Of a stretch of DNA of 64,000 nucleotides, positions 63,331-64,000 are shown piece after piece; the stretch's first letter is position 1, and each line of letters starts with the position of its first letter. This stretch comes from Coix lacryma-jobi var. lacryma-jobi. Taxonomy: Eukaryota > Streptophyta > Magnoliopsida > Poales > Poaceae. The stretch is taken from positions 91,124,314 through 91,188,313 of the forward strand of contig CM019827.1 of NCBI GenBank assembly GCA_009763385.1. The letters are read 5' to 3'. The notes below the pieces were generated by a model that made no database searches, was not told the origin of the DNA, and saw nothing but the letters and a program-made list of their open reading frames with translations. The position numbers and the translations under genes were made by a program.

Positions 63331-64000
63331 CGAGGTCGTGTGAACCATGTTGCAGTGGAGTCAACTCAGACACCTCCAGATGTGGTGTTGGGTATGTTCA
63401 CTGTTAATTCCCATCCAGCTACAGTACTCTTTGATTCTGGTGCATCACATTCTTTCATAACAGCGAGGTTCGCATCAGCATGTAGTTTGTCAGTTTCACC
63501 TATGCTTAGAGGCTTGATAGTTACATATCCCGGAGGAGAAATGGTTTCCAGGCAGGTGTGTCGGGAACTAAGCAGAAACATAAGGGGGGTAGAGTTTCCT
63601 TTTGATCTCATCATCCTGGATTCTAAGGGGATAGATGTCATTCTGGGAATGAACTGGCTGAGCAAATATCGAGGAGTTATTGATTGTGCTCAGAGGATCA
63701 TCACAGTGAAGCATCTAGATGGCACGGAGATTGTGTATCAGGCACCGCCGAAGGAGATAGAAGAAGCCAGAGTTTATGAGGCTATCATGGTACCTGATAT
63801 CCGAGTGGTCAAGGAGTTTCCCAATGTCTTCTAGAAAGTGCCAGGTATGCCACCTGATCGCGAGATTGAGTTCTCTATTGATTTAGTTCTTGGCACTACA
63901 CCTATATACAGGTGACCATATAGAATGGATGGCGAAAAGCTAGCTGATCTGAAGACGAAGCTCAAAGAGCAGTTAGACAAGGGGCATATTTGTCCTAGCA
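63331..64000 (+). pseudogene. Element H protease and start of RT, truncated by window end
   Basis: Protease active site VLFDSGASHSFITARF (about 63424-63470) and DVILGMNWLSKYRGVIDC (about 63635-63690). Then the RT approach region, with a TAG at 63832-63834 and TGA and TAG near 63914 and 63920. The last visible stretch (DGEKLADLKTKLKEQLDKGHI) aligns with the start of F's RT (PPNELAELKTQIKELLDKGFI). Confidence 0.85.

Larger units (their letters stand above)
58380..64000 (+). mobile_element. Element H: Tekay-like chromovirus, truncated by window end
   Basis: 5' LTR 58380-61728, PBS at 61732, gag from 62108, protease, then the first RT residues at the window edge. The LTR starts TGTAACACCCTG and ends GGGTGTGACA. 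The plan resembles F, but H has no ORF1 between PBS and gag (376 nt only). Left flank is ATGAC; the TSD partner is outside the window. Confidence 0.85.

Overview
This window looks like gene-poor, heterochromatic plant nuclear DNA, most likely from a grass (Poaceae; a panicoid grass would fit, but I cannot prove the species). It is almost entirely nested LTR retrotransposons. I see no host gene, tRNA gene, rRNA gene or CRISPR array. The layout was worked out from LTR ends, primer-binding sites (PBS), polypurine tracts (PPT), target-site duplications (TSD) and reading frames that resume on the far side of an insertion.

Nesting, from outside in: (I) an old gypsy gag fragment, + strand, 55211-57823, is split near its 5' end by (B) a copia element of the SIRE/Maximus type, + strand, 2714-55210. 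B's 5' LTR was hit by (A), a gypsy element of Athila/Tat type on the minus strand, 1-2713. B's 3' LTR was hit by (C), a solo copia LTR (11106-43033), and 53 bp further on by (D), a full-length minus-strand relative of B (43087-54773, TSD GGGAC). C was hit by (E), a gypsy element on the minus strand (11214-40956) that has gag and protease but no recognisable reverse transcriptase or integrase. E carries two spliced-looking antisense ORFs. E in turn holds (F), a Tekay/Del-like chromovirus (21862-37418, TSD ATTTG), and (G), a 3'-truncated Tat-like gypsy (13829-18281). To the right, I is cut by (J), a gypsy LTR fragment (57824-58379), which is cut by (H), a second Tekay-like chromovirus running off the window (58380-64000).

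Most coding regions are decayed by stops and frameshifts. Exceptions are G's uninterrupted gag-protease-RT frame (13830-17600) and F's first ORF (27135-28166). The latter is the most striking item: its first residues copy the histone H3 tail (MARTKRTARKSTGG against MARTKQTARKSTGG), followed by a coiled coil and an acidic end. The same element encodes an integrase with a C-terminal chromodomain, the module that in related elements reads H3 tails.

Other leads: a two-exon, phase-1, GC-AG intron ORF conserved inside the LTRs of F and H; evidence that B is a retrotransposed copy of a spliced RNA in which gag and pol were joined in frame; an array of hairpins with compensatory arm changes in the LTRs of B and D; and a 234-bp target duplication plus filler DNA around G, which points to break repair rather than normal integration.
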